From: Christensenella sp. UBA1685
Lineage (GTDB): Bacteria; Bacillota; Clostridia; Christensenellales; CAG-138
Length of the DNA stretch: 64,000 bases
Assembly (NCBI GenBank): GCA_002320595.1
Contig: DCKB01000076.1
Location: forward strand, 51,570-115,569
Reading direction: 5' to 3'
In this document: positions 8,528-17,065 of the stretch, piece by piece
Layout of the letters: every line of letters starts with the position of its first letter
Numbering within the stretch: position 1 is the first letter of the stretch
Translations under genes and position numbers: made by a program
The notes under the pieces: generated by a model
The model's database searches: none
Seen by the model: only the letters and a program-made list of their open reading frames with translations
Told to the model about the DNA's origin: nothing

Positions 8528-9127
8528 CTATCCCCTTTTCGCCAGTTCACGCAAAGCCTGCGTAATCATATCTTCTACCTTTGCACATTCGCCGACCGCT
8601 GCAACCGCACGTCCGGCGGTCACTCCGTCATACCCAAGAGATACAAGCGCCGCAATGGCCTCGCCGCGCATGTCCAGCCCTGTTGCAGCCGCCTGCGGAA
8701 GTCCCACGGAAGCCATGTCGTCCTCTCCGATTTTTTCTTTGAGTTCAAGCAACACGCGCGCAGCCGTTTTGCGGCCCATTCCAGGCACCTTATCAAACGC
8801 GGCGGCGTTTTCGGTCAGAATCGCGCCTGCAATGTCGGAAACGCTCAACATTGAGAGCACGGAGAGCGCCAGCTTTGGCCCCACGCGCGTTACGCCAATC
8901 AGCCGGCGGAACATCGCACGTTCTTCCTGCGTTTCAAAACCATAGAGCGCCATCACATCCTGTGAAAGCGAAATGTGAAAATGTACATACAATTTGTGCT
9001 CTGCTCCGGCACGCAGGCATTTGCGTGTTTGGGCCGAGCAAAAAAGCTCGTACCCAACGCCGCAGGCATCCAGCACAACGCGATCCGGCAGGATCTCCGA
9101 AACCGTTCCCCTGATGTGTGCGTACAT
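8528..9127 (-). CDS. ruvA: Holliday junction DNA-binding protein RuvA
   Basis: A 199-residue junction-binding subunit that loads RuvB. It has an N-terminal OB fold (MYAHIRGTV), two helix-hairpin-helix motifs at about residues 77-92 (LIGVTRVGPKLA) and 112-127 (VPGMGRKTAARVL), and a C-terminal RuvB-binding domain. The open frame runs much further upstream into ruvC. ATG at 9127 is chosen because it matches the family start and is preceded by GGGGAAGG. Confidence 0.97.
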   Translation of the reverse strand: MYAHIRGTVSEILPDRVVLDACGVGYELFCSAQTRKCLRAGAEHKLYVHFHISLSQDVMALYGFETQEERAMFRRLIGVTRVGPKLALSVLSMLSVSDIAGAILTENAAAFDKVPGMGRKTAARVLLELKEKIGEDDMASVGLPQAAATGLDMRGEAIAALVSLGYDGVTAGRAVAAVGECAKVEDMITQALRELAKRG

Positions 9128-9155
9128 AGCCTTCCCCGTTCTCCAATCCGTTTTG

Positions 9156-9653
9156 TTATTGAATGCGGAATTCCTCCGCCGCAACCTTTGAGGTATTCGC
9201 ATGGCAAATTGCAGCGCCAAGCGCATCTGCAGCATCGTCCGGCTTTGGAATTTCCCGGAGGCCCAAGAGAACGCGCACCATCTGCTGTACCTGCTTCTTT
9301 TCTGCATGGCCGTTGCCCGTGACTGCAAGTTTGATCTGCATGGGCGTGTATTCATAAAGCGGAACGCCGGACTGCTGTGCGGCAAGCATCGCTACTCCGC
9401 GCCCAGCCCCCACGGGAAGCGCTGTCGTCGTGTTGCGGTAAAAGAAAAGCTCTTCAAAAACAATGTGTTCCGGCTTATAAATGCCAACAAGTTGCCGCAT
9501 GCCGAGATAAAGCTTTTCCAGCCGTTCCGGAAACGGTTCACCGGCCTTTGTTTCAATCACGCCATAGTCCACCGGGCGGATTTTCCGGCCTTCAGCATCA
9601 ATGATGCCATAGCCCAGAATCGCATATCCAGGGTCGATGCCGAGTATGATCAC
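9156..9653 (-). CDS. ruvC: Crossover junction endodeoxyribonuclease RuvC
   Basis: A 165-residue RNase H-fold nuclease that resolves Holliday junctions. The acidic catalytic residues are visible: Asp7 (GIDPG), Glu67/68 (FEELF) and the Asp pair near 139-143 (DDAADAL). It is the first gene of the ruvCAB operon; ruvA follows after 28 bases. Confidence 0.97.
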   Translation of the reverse strand: MIILGIDPGYAILGYGIIDAEGRKIRPVDYGVIETKAGEPFPERLEKLYLGMRQLVGIYKPEHIVFEELFFYRNTTTALPVGAGRGVAMLAAQQSGVPLYEYTPMQIKLAVTGNGHAEKKQVQQMVRVLLGLREIPKPDDAADALGAAICHANTSKVAAEEFRIQ

Positions 9654-9720
9654 AACCGCTGCCCATCCGTTTCATCGTTGATTGATTTCCGGCCGGCATA
9701 CCTCTTCGTTTCCGCCCGGG

Positions 9721-9748
9721 ATCCGAGCGGCATAGCTACCGCTCGGAT
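9721..9748. other. Inverted repeat in the ruvC upstream gap
   Basis: A perfect 10-bp inverted repeat (ATCCGAGCGG / CCGCTCGGAT, 8-base loop) sits between the BofC-like gene and ruvC. There is no T run on the minus side, so it is not a convincing terminator for the BofC-like gene. A TATAAT-like box for ruvC overlaps its edge (9747-9752, minus strand). The rest of 9654-9838 shows nothing else. Confidence 0.5.
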
Positions 9749-9838
9749 TATACGTATTATTTTACCATGCCTTGGACAATTAGGCAAAAGAAAAGATATC
9801 AGCCTGTTGCGCCTGTAATCGTTTCAGCAGAGATTGTT

Positions 9839-10468
9839 TCAGCTCTCTAAGCTTTCAAAAAAAGCATTGATCTGCTCCAGGGAATCAAATGGAATCCCCA
9901 CTTCCAGTTCGGCCCGCGTTTCTTCGTCCAGTGCATCAATCTCAATGGGGATCTCCATCACAACATATGGCAGGAAGGTATCCGGATCCGTCCGTTTCAC
10001 GCATACTGTGCCATGATCCAAAAGAAGCACATAATGTTTGGGACAATACCCCATAAGTTCCCGTTTCAGCTTTACCTTTGCGGTGGTGAACATCCGCACC
10101 TCATAATCAGCATATGTGCTTTTGAGTTCCTCAAGCGTCATGCCCACCGCACTTTCAGTGTCGCTTTCAACGCACTCATGCCCGCAGGCTGAAAAAGCGC
10201 TGATCCATTCTACCTGAGTCGTATCAAGAACACAGACTGTTCGATCTCCGCCGACCGCCTGCATATTGTTTTCCGGCGAAACATCCGGCGTTTGAGCATC
10301 GCCCGGCAGTTCTGCCTGCATGAGGTTAAACGGATCCTGTTGTTGCGGCCAAAGCGTCAACGACGCCATGCCGCCAAAGAGCACTCCCATTAAAAAGACC
10401 GCTACCGCGCCGCCGGCGACCAGCGCACGGCGTGGTCGGAATCCGTTGGTAAACGATTTTGAAGCCAT
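9839..10468 (-). CDS. Membrane-anchored protein with BofC-like C-terminal domain
   Basis: A 209-residue protein with one N-terminal membrane helix (about residues 14-33) and an extracytoplasmic part. The C-terminal 75 residues (GYCPKHYVLLLDHGTVCV then VGIPFDSLEQINAF) have the pattern of the BofC C-terminal domain, known from the sporulation protein that restrains SpoIVB signalling but widespread in clostridia without known role. ATG at 10468 is chosen for its GGAGG site 7 bases upstream. It is separated from htrA by a terminator, so it is probably its own unit. Domain assignment is from pattern recognition. Confidence 0.7.
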   Translation of the reverse strand: MASKSFTNGFRPRRALVAGGAVAVFLMGVLFGGMASLTLWPQQQDPFNLMQAELPGDAQTPDVSPENNMQAVGGDRTVCVLDTTQVEWISAFSACGHECVESDTESAVGMTLEELKSTYADYEVRMFTTAKVKLKRELMGYCPKHYVLLLDHGTVCVKRTDPDTFLPYVVMEIPIEIDALDEETRAELEVGIPFDSLEQINAFFESLES

Positions 10469-10530
10469 TTTCCCGCCTCCTTTGGGATAAAACATTCCCT
10501 CAAAAGCGGTTCTTTATGCATTGCATGCAA

Positions 10531-10562
10531 AATGGCCGCCAGCAAAGGTATGGGCGGCCGTT
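10531..10562 (-). terminator. Terminator after htrA
   Basis: A 10-base stem with one mismatch (10531-10540 with 10553-10562), followed on the minus strand by TTTT, just past the htrA stop codon. Confidence 0.7.
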
Positions 10563-10597
10563 TCTGTATGCAATAGTTTTCGCTTTTTGTCTACCGT

Positions 10598-11926
10598 TTA
10601 TCCAAAGAAATTATAATCCGCTTCGCCCCCAACAAGCTCGGAACCCATCGTGTTGAGATCGCCGATCACAAGCGTGGTTTCAAAGTATTCTCCTCCCCGC
10701 CATACTTTCAGCTTCAGAGCGTCTCCGACCGTTTTTGCCTTCACATGTGCGACGAATTCATCTTGCGTCGGGACAGACATTCCATCCACCTCAACAATGA
10801 TATCGTTTGGCCGGAGGCCGGCCTGATCCGCAGGTCCATCCTTGGTGACGGTGTACACAAGCATGCCTTCGGCAGTTTCATATTGCTGTGCGGAAAGCGC
10901 ATCCCAAGTTACGATGGTTACGCCGATGCCCGGGCGGAGCACATAACCGTTGGTAATGAGTTGGGAAACAATCTTCAATGCATCGTTAATCGGGATGGCA
11001 AAGCCAAGGCCTTCCGCGCTGATTGCATTGCCGTATTCATCATAGCTTGCGGTAACGGTTTTCGCTGAGGTAATTCCGATCACCTCGCCCGCCATGTTAA
11101 GGAGCGGCCCGCCGCTGCTGCCGGGGTTCACGGCTGCATCCGTCTGGAGATAGGTGTTCGTTTTCCCGTCAATATTTACATCCCGCGCTGCAGCGCTGAT
11201 GATGCCAAACGTGGTGGTGCCCGCAAGTTCGCGTCCTGTGGGATCTCCGATGGCAATGGTAAATTCGCCCACACGCACCGCGTCGGAATCGCCCAGTTTA
11301 AGGGCATGCAGGTTTTCGCCTTCGATTTTAAGCACCGCAATGTCCATGGATTTATCCATACCAACGAGTTCCGCATCCACCTCTGTACCATCCGCAAAGG
11401 TAACCGCAACCGCATCTGCATCTTCCACTACATGCGCATTTGTAACGATATACCCATCCTTTGAAATAAGGAACGCGGAACCCGTAGCCCGTTCTACATA
11501 TGAGCCGCCAAAGTCTTTGATGTAGGCGTAGTTAATTACGCCCAAAACACCTGCGCTGACCTGCTCCACAATATCCGGGATGGGATTCGCCGCGTTTCCG
11601 ATGACCGGGCTTTCTCCATTCAGTTCCGGCATTGGGCGCGTCGTCGGATTTGGCGTATAGGCAGGCCGTTCCGTTTCCGCCGGCTGCTGTGCCGGGGTTG
11701 GGGTCGCTTCCGGAGAAACCAAGCCCGGCTGTGCCGTAGGTACAGCCGGCTGCGTTCGCTCCGCAATCTCATACAATGAGGGCATCAGGATCGTTGCAAG
11801 AAGCGCTCCAATGATAGTAAAAACGACTGCCGTCACAATATAGCCGCCAATTCCGCGCCGCGGCGGCGGATTCTGCGGTTGTTCCTGCCGGTCGTTCTGC
11901 TCGTAGTAATAGTTCGGATATTCCAT
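10598..11926 (-). CDS. HtrA/DegP-type membrane-anchored serine protease
   Basis: A 442-residue surface quality-control protease. It has a short cytoplasmic Tyr/Pro-rich tail, a membrane helix at about residues 27-50, a Pro/Thr-rich linker, then a trypsin-like domain and a PDZ domain (about 340-430). The triad is visible as TNAHVV (His near 164), DIAVLKI (Asp near 194) and GSSGGPL (Ser near 270). The ribosome site GGAGG includes the TAA of the upstream kinase gene, so the two are translationally linked. Membership in the two-component operon suggests induction by envelope stress. Confidence 0.95.
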   Translation of the reverse strand: MEYPNYYYEQNDRQEQPQNPPPRRGIGGYIVTAVVFTIIGALLATILMPSLYEIAERTQPAVPTAQPGLVSPEATPTPAQQPAETERPAYTPNPTTRPMPELNGESPVIGNAANPIPDIVEQVSAGVLGVINYAYIKDFGGSYVERATGSAFLISKDGYIVTNAHVVEDADAVAVTFADGTEVDAELVGMDKSMDIAVLKIEGENLHALKLGDSDAVRVGEFTIAIGDPTGRELAGTTTFGIISAAARDVNIDGKTNTYLQTDAAVNPGSSGGPLLNMAGEVIGITSAKTVTASYDEYGNAISAEGLGFAIPINDALKIVSQLITNGYVLRPGIGVTIVTWDALSAQQYETAEGMLVYTVTKDGPADQAGLRPNDIIVEVDGMSVPTQDEFVAHVKAKTVGDALKLKVWRGGEYFETTLVIGDLNTMGSELVGGEADYNFFG

Positions 11927-11929
11927 GTT

Positions 11930-13399
11930 TTACCTCCGTTGCGCGGCATATGGGCGCGGTTTCGCCTGCTGCTCGCATAGTTTAAGCGTAAACGTGAAGC
12001 AGGTTCCATTTCCCGGAGGCGATTCAACCGTAATGGTTTGTCCATGCTGCTCCACGATTCGTTTTACAATTGAAAGCCCAATCCCTGTGGACGAACCCGA
12101 AGGCGTATGCGCCTTTTCAGCCTTGTAGAACCGGTCGAACACATACGGAAGGTCCTCTGCCGCGATACCAACGCCCTCATCTTTTACCGAAACGCGTACA
12201 TTTCGTTTGCCGGTCTCTGTTTTGAGCGTCAGCGTTCCGCCCGCAGGCGAAAATTTAATCGCATTATCAATCAAGTTTCGTACAACCTGCGCAATTTGAT
12301 CCACATCCGCTTCCACCATCGTGTGCTCCGCATCAAAATCCATGTTAACGTCAATGTTTGCCGCATTGATGCGCGCTTCAAACGTCAGCAGCGTACGGAT
12401 AATCAGCTCGTTGATATCAAACGCTTCGATCTTGAGTACCGTCTGGCCCGATTCGATGCGCGCAAGATCCAGCAAATCGTTTACCATAGCCGTCATGCGC
12501 TTGGTCTCGTCAATCACCACGCCAAGGTACTTTCCATATTCTTCCGGTGGAATCGTGCCATCTTGCATCGCCTCCAGGAAGCCGCGCATGGAGGTAAGCG
12601 GCGAACGAAGTTCATGGGAAACGTTCGCAACAAAACTCCGGCGGGAGTGCTCAAGCGTGTCAAGTTCATCTGCCATCACATTAAAGCTTTGACCAAGTTG
12701 GCCAACCTCATCCTTGCTGGCAATTTTCACACGCGCGCTAAACTCGCCTTTTGAAAAGCGCCGAACGATGTTGTTCATGTCCGTGATGGGCTTGGTCATA
12801 CGCCCCGTGATATATGACACCGCAAGGAATGCCAAAATCACCGAAACGCACGCTGAGAGCAAAACGTCAAGGTATACCTTGCGGATTGAGTCGTTTGTCC
12901 GGCTCATGTCCGTATGAAAGAACATGGCGCCCACCACCGTTCCTTCCCCGGTAGTTATGGGACATGCAATGGACATGGTTGGAATGTCAATCCATCCGCG
13001 AAATACGTTGTTTTCAATGCGCGTGTTGGCGCCATCGATGATTTCCGAAGCCTCGTCGCTCAAATACGTATCTGCAACAGGGATCCATTTGGTGGAGGCC
13101 TTATCATACATGCAGACGTTGCCGTAAGCCGGATCAACAAACACAAGCTGCAGGAGCGCATCGTATTTACGTGCGGTCGTTACCAGTTCTTCTGTGGCGA
13201 CGGGGCGCTTATCATCATCCAGATATTTGTTGACGATCGTTAGCGTGACCTCTTCCGCCTCCCGCCGAAGCTCGCTTTCCTGCTCCGAGATATACTGGTT
13301 CTGGAACATGCCCGCAACGATAATGCCAAGCAGCAGAAGAATGGCCAGCATAACGGAAAGATAAGTTGCCAGCATGCGCGAGAACAGCGTGTTAAACAT
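11930..13399 (-). CDS. Membrane sensor histidine kinase (HAMP, PhoR/ResE type)
   Basis: About 489 residues: an N-terminal membrane helix, an extracytoplasmic sensor of about 150 residues, a second helix, HAMP, then a dimerisation helix with NVSHELRSPLTSMRGF (phospho-His near residue 264) and a HATPase domain with the N, G1 (DEGVGI) and G2 (GIGLSIV) boxes. The frame also opens with GTG at 13417, overlapping the stop of the response regulator. ATG at 13399 is preferred for its GAAGG-type site. It partners the regulator directly upstream and is followed 3 bases later by htrA. Confidence 0.94.
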   Translation of the reverse strand: MFNTLFSRMLATYLSVMLAILLLLGIIVAGMFQNQYISEQESELRREAEEVTLTIVNKYLDDDKRPVATEELVTTARKYDALLQLVFVDPAYGNVCMYDKASTKWIPVADTYLSDEASEIIDGANTRIENNVFRGWIDIPTMSIACPITTGEGTVVGAMFFHTDMSRTNDSIRKVYLDVLLSACVSVILAFLAVSYITGRMTKPITDMNNIVRRFSKGEFSARVKIASKDEVGQLGQSFNVMADELDTLEHSRRSFVANVSHELRSPLTSMRGFLEAMQDGTIPPEEYGKYLGVVIDETKRMTAMVNDLLDLARIESGQTVLKIEAFDINELIIRTLLTFEARINAANIDVNMDFDAEHTMVEADVDQIAQVVRNLIDNAIKFSPAGGTLTLKTETGKRNVRVSVKDEGVGIAAEDLPYVFDRFYKAEKAHTPSGSSTGIGLSIVKRIVEQHGQTITVESPPGNGTCFTFTLKLCEQQAKPRPYAAQRR

Positions 13400-13413
13400 C
13401 GCCCCGCCCTTCT

Positions 13414-14100
13414 TCACTTCGCGGCTTCAAATTTATAGCCTACACCCCAAACGGTTTTAATTTGCCATGCGTCGCGTTCCCCGAGTTTTTCACGGATACG
13501 CTTTACGTGAACATCCACCGTGCGGGAGTCGCCGAAAAAGTCAAATCCCCAAACCTGTTCAAGAAGCTGTTCACGCGTGAATACTTTTCCTTCACGTGAA
13601 GCGAGAAAATAAAGCAGTTCAATCTCCTTTGGCGGCATCTCGATCTGCTTTCCATCCAAAGTTACGGAGTAATTGTCAAGCGACACGATAAGTCCATCGA
13701 ACGTTACCAGCCGTTCCCCGTCCTCCTCCGCCTGCGTCGAGCGGCGCAGCACTGCTTTGATGCGCGCCAACAGTTCCTTTGCATCAAACGGCTTAACAAT
13801 ATAGTCATCCGCCCCCAAGTCAAGGCCCTGAATGCGATCCAGCGTATCCCCTTTCGCGGTAAGCATGATAACAGGTACGGCGCTTTCGGCGCGCAGCTGG
13901 CCCAAAACCTCCCACCCATCCATTCCTGGCAGCATCACATCCAGCACCACGAGTGCAGGCTGCGTCTCCCGGAATAGCTGAAGGGCAAGGTCTCCCCGTT
14001 CGCAGGTTTTTACGTTATATTGCTCTTTCTTCAAGTACATTTCAATGATGGCAAGGATGTTTTTGTCGTCGTCGATCACAAGAATCGTATTGTTTTCCAC
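13414..14100 (-). CDS. OmpR/PhoB-family response regulator
   Basis: A 228-residue DNA-binding regulator with a receiver domain (acidic pocket at residues 10-12, phospho-acceptor Asp54 in LDVMLPGMDGWE, Lys in VKPFDAKEL) and a C-terminal winged helix (SRTVDVHVKRIREKLG). It heads the operon with the histidine kinase and htrA, so it probably controls htrA in response to envelope damage. The target promoter was not identified. Confidence 0.95.
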   Translation of the reverse strand: MENNTILVIDDDKNILAIIEMYLKKEQYNVKTCERGDLALQLFRETQPALVVLDVMLPGMDGWEVLGQLRAESAVPVIMLTAKGDTLDRIQGLDLGADDYIVKPFDAKELLARIKAVLRRSTQAEEDGERLVTFDGLIVSLDNYSVTLDGKQIEMPPKEIELLYFLASREGKVFTREQLLEQVWGFDFFGDSRTVDVHVKRIREKLGERDAWQIKTVWGVGYKFEAAK

Positions 14101-14143
14101 GGTTCAACCTCCTGAATGAAATTGCTGCGTCCAACGCAAGCGC

Positions 14144-14584
14144 CTAGTCTTGTTCCGTTTGAACGGAAATGCCGTTCTTCCGGAATAATGCGGCCGTCAG
14201 GCCGTCCCCCAAAACCAAGCGGCCGGAAAATGTACCGTCATACACGGCGCCGCATCCGCAGGAAGGGCTTTTTGCCTTTAAAACCGCTTCCGTTATGTTG
14301 TGCACGCGGCATACCGCCAATGCAGCACACGCCCCGCGCACAAAGGCAGCGGTTACATCCGCTCCACTTTTTGTGAGGACTCGGGCGCGCCCGGAGAACA
14401 CGTCCTCCGCGCTGCCGCCCACAATTTCTGCAGGCTCGCGCGGTGTGGAAAGCCCGCCCAAGCATTCCGGACAAATGCAGACCGCATTGCCGGCTGCAAC
14501 AAGCCTGGAAACAGCTTTCGATCGATTTGCTCTACCGTCATAGCGGCACGGTTCCCCCGCCAAACATGCCGATACTGCAATCAT
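14144..14584 (-). CDS. DUF523 protein
   Basis: A 146-residue cytoplasmic protein of the DUF523 family. The family pattern is clear: VSACLAGEPCRYDG at the N-terminus, ICPECLGGLSTPREPAEI in the middle and KAKSPSCGCG later. The conserved Cys residues suggest metal or cluster binding, but no biochemical role is known to me. It is a single gene between mutS2 and the two-component operon, with a TAAAAT-like box upstream. Confidence 0.9.
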   Translation of the reverse strand: MIAVSACLAGEPCRYDGRANRSKAVSRLVAAGNAVCICPECLGGLSTPREPAEIVGGSAEDVFSGRARVLTKSGADVTAAFVRGACAALAVCRVHNITEAVLKAKSPSCGCGAVYDGTFSGRLVLGDGLTAALFRKNGISVQTEQD

Positions 14585-14654
14585 GTGTTTTCCTTTCTAT
14601 TTTATCATCAAAATATGAACCTAGTATGAATTTCAGCAAAAAAGCCGAATATTC

Positions 14655-17006
14655 TTATTTTTTCAGTGTAACCACCGTTACGCCCGCATCGCCTTCGCCA
14701 TAGTTCCCGATGCGGAAGCTTTTTACCCGTGGGTGCCGCCGAAGGTAATCCTGCACGCCCGTACGCAGCGCTCCGGTGCCTTTTCCGTGGATAATATTCA
14801 CCTCGGAGAGGCCGCTCAAGAATGCATCGTCCAAATACCGGTCTACCACGGCAAGCGCTTCATCCACAAGCATGCCGCGGATATCCAGTTCCAAGCCAAC
14901 CCGCCGGTCCATTGCCGCAGTGATTTTAGATTTGCCCTGCTTGGGCTGCTCATCTTCTATCCTGCGAAGGTCTGAAAGCTTCACGGAAAGCTTCAGAATC
15001 CCTGCCTGCACCTGCACGTCTCCTTTTGCGTCTGCAGGTGAAAGCACCGTGGCCTTTTGGTCAAGCGAAACGATTCTAACGCTATCGCCCGGTTTCACAG
15101 CCTTTGGCGGCACACCCGCATCATCTTTTTTCAAAGCGAGCGGTTCGGAAAGCGCGTTTTCCTCCGCCCGCACTTGATCGCGTGCCTGCTGGATCACGCG
15201 ATCCGCTGCGCTGCGGTCAATTCCTTTCATTGCGCGGATCTGCACAATCAGCTTCTCCATCTCACGCTTTGCATCCGCCACAACCTTGCGCGCTTCTTCC
15301 CGCGCCTTCGCCTGCTGCTTGGCGCGCTCATCCTCAAGCTTTTTGCGCTCGCGTTCCGCTTCCGCGCGCAGGCGGTCCAATTCGGCCCGGGCTTCCTGCG
15401 CCAATGCGCGTTCTTCTTCCGCAAGGCGGTGCTGGGATTGTGCGCTCGATATGATGTCCTCGAACTTTACATCCTCTCCTTTTAAGAAGTTCCGCGCGCT
15501 GTCGATGATATGTGCCGGAAGCCCGAGACGCCTGGAGATTTCAAAAGCGTTTGATTTTCCGGGAATCCCGATGAACAGGCGATAGGTCGGGCACAGCTTG
15601 TCTACATCGAATTCCATGGAAGCGTTTTCCATTCCTTCGCGTGTAAGCGCAAATGCTTTGATCTCGCTGTAATGCGTGGTGCAGACGGATACTGTGCCGC
15701 GTGCATGCAGCTCGGTCAGAATGCTCATCGCAAGCGCGGCGCCTTCGATGGGGTCTGTCCCCGCGCCAAGCTCATCCAGCAGCACAAGCGACCGTTCATC
15801 TGCGCCCTTCAAGATTTCCACGATGTTCTTCATATGCGAGGAAAACGTAGAAAGCGACTGTTCGATGGACTGTTCATCCCCAATGTCCGCAAATATTTCA
15901 TCAAATACGGCGCATTCGCTTCCCTCGTCCGCCGGAATAAACATGCCGCTCTGCGCCATCAATGAAAGCAATCCCACCAGCTTAAGCGTAACCGTTTTCC
16001 CTCCGGTATTCGGGCCGGTAATGATGAGCGAACGATATTCCCTGCCAAGCCAGATATCAATCGGTACGACGCGCTCGCGGGGGATAAGAGGGTGCCGCCC
16101 ACGCACAATGCGAATATAACCCGTTCGGTTCAACTTTGGGCAGACGCAGCTCATCTCCCGCGAAAGGCGCGCCTTTGCAAATACGAGGTCGATCTCTCCC
16201 AAAACCGAAAGGTCTTCATAGATTTCATCCGCATAGGGTTCCACCATCGCCGTAAGCTCTGTCAGGATACGTTCCACTTCCTCCGATTCTTCTGCAAGAA
16301 GCTTTTTGTATTCGTTTCCAAGCTCCACAACAGCCGTAGGTTCAATGAAAAGTGTTGCTCCGCTGCCGCTCTGATCATGCACAAGACCCGGCACCTGCTG
16401 GCGGTATTCCTGTTTAACGGGGATCACAAAACGCCCGTTTCGGATGGTGATGATGGGCTCCTGAAGATATTTCTGATATGTTGCAGAACGGATCATTGCG
16501 TTCAGGCGTTCCCGGACGCGCTCGTTTGCTGCGCGCATGGCGCGGCGAATGCGCGAAAGTGCCGGAGAAGCGCCATCAAATATCTCATCCTCGCTGATGA
16601 TGCAGCGGGATATCTCCTCTTCCACACTGCGGTGCGCCGTAAGGAAGCTGGCCAGATTGTAAAGAAGGCTTCCTTCGTTTTCCTTTGTGAGCAGCTCCCG
16701 CGCGACGCGTGCGGCGCGCAGGCACTTTGCAATGCCAAGCAGCTCGCCCGGCGACACAAACAGCGCAGCATGGATGCGCTTCAGGCACTGGCGCATATCG
16801 GGGAAATCATCCACGGGGGACTGGCCCGTCCTGTATACAAGCGTTTCCGCTTCACCTGTCAGCATGAGCTGCCGCTGCACCTCGTCAAAGTCGCTCAAAG
16901 GCATGATTACTTCTGCAAGCTCCCGGCTGATGCAGCAAGAGGCGCGCAGCTTCAGTTCGTCCCGAATTTTATCGTACTCAAGCGTTTTTAGAACACGTTC
17001 CTGCAT
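14655..17006 (-). CDS. mutS2: MutS2 endonuclease/ribosome-rescue ATPase
   Basis: A 783-residue MutS-family protein lacking the mismatch-recognition domain. It has a core lever domain, an ABC-type ATPase with GPNTGGKT (near residue 330) and LLDELGAGTDP (near 407), a long Ala/Glu/Arg coiled coil (about 510-620) and a C-terminal Smr domain with LDIRGM and HGKGTGALR. Family members suppress recombination and act on collided ribosomes. The frame opens with a TTG at 17069 overlapping the stop of the U32 gene. ATG at 17006 (MQERVLKTLEYDKIR) is taken because it matches the family, though its ribosome site is weak. It is third in zapA-U32-mutS2. Confidence 0.95.
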   Translation of the reverse strand: MQERVLKTLEYDKIRDELKLRASCCISRELAEVIMPLSDFDEVQRQLMLTGEAETLVYRTGQSPVDDFPDMRQCLKRIHAALFVSPGELLGIAKCLRAARVARELLTKENEGSLLYNLASFLTAHRSVEEEISRCIISEDEIFDGASPALSRIRRAMRAANERVRERLNAMIRSATYQKYLQEPIITIRNGRFVIPVKQEYRQQVPGLVHDQSGSGATLFIEPTAVVELGNEYKKLLAEESEEVERILTELTAMVEPYADEIYEDLSVLGEIDLVFAKARLSREMSCVCPKLNRTGYIRIVRGRHPLIPRERVVPIDIWLGREYRSLIITGPNTGGKTVTLKLVGLLSLMAQSGMFIPADEGSECAVFDEIFADIGDEQSIEQSLSTFSSHMKNIVEILKGADERSLVLLDELGAGTDPIEGAALAMSILTELHARGTVSVCTTHYSEIKAFALTREGMENASMEFDVDKLCPTYRLFIGIPGKSNAFEISRRLGLPAHIIDSARNFLKGEDVKFEDIISSAQSQHRLAEEERALAQEARAELDRLRAEAERERKKLEDERAKQQAKAREEARKVVADAKREMEKLIVQIRAMKGIDRSAADRVIQQARDQVRAEENALSEPLALKKDDAGVPPKAVKPGDSVRIVSLDQKATVLSPADAKGDVQVQAGILKLSVKLSDLRRIEDEQPKQGKSKITAAMDRRVGLELDIRGMLVDEALAVVDRYLDDAFLSGLSEVNIIHGKGTGALRTGVQDYLRRHPRVKSFRIGNYGEGDAGVTVVTLKK

Positions 17007-17065
17007 ATTTTGTGTGCTTTGCTTTGCAAAGCGCTCCTTTCTTTCAAATCGAAACGGTGGTGGGG

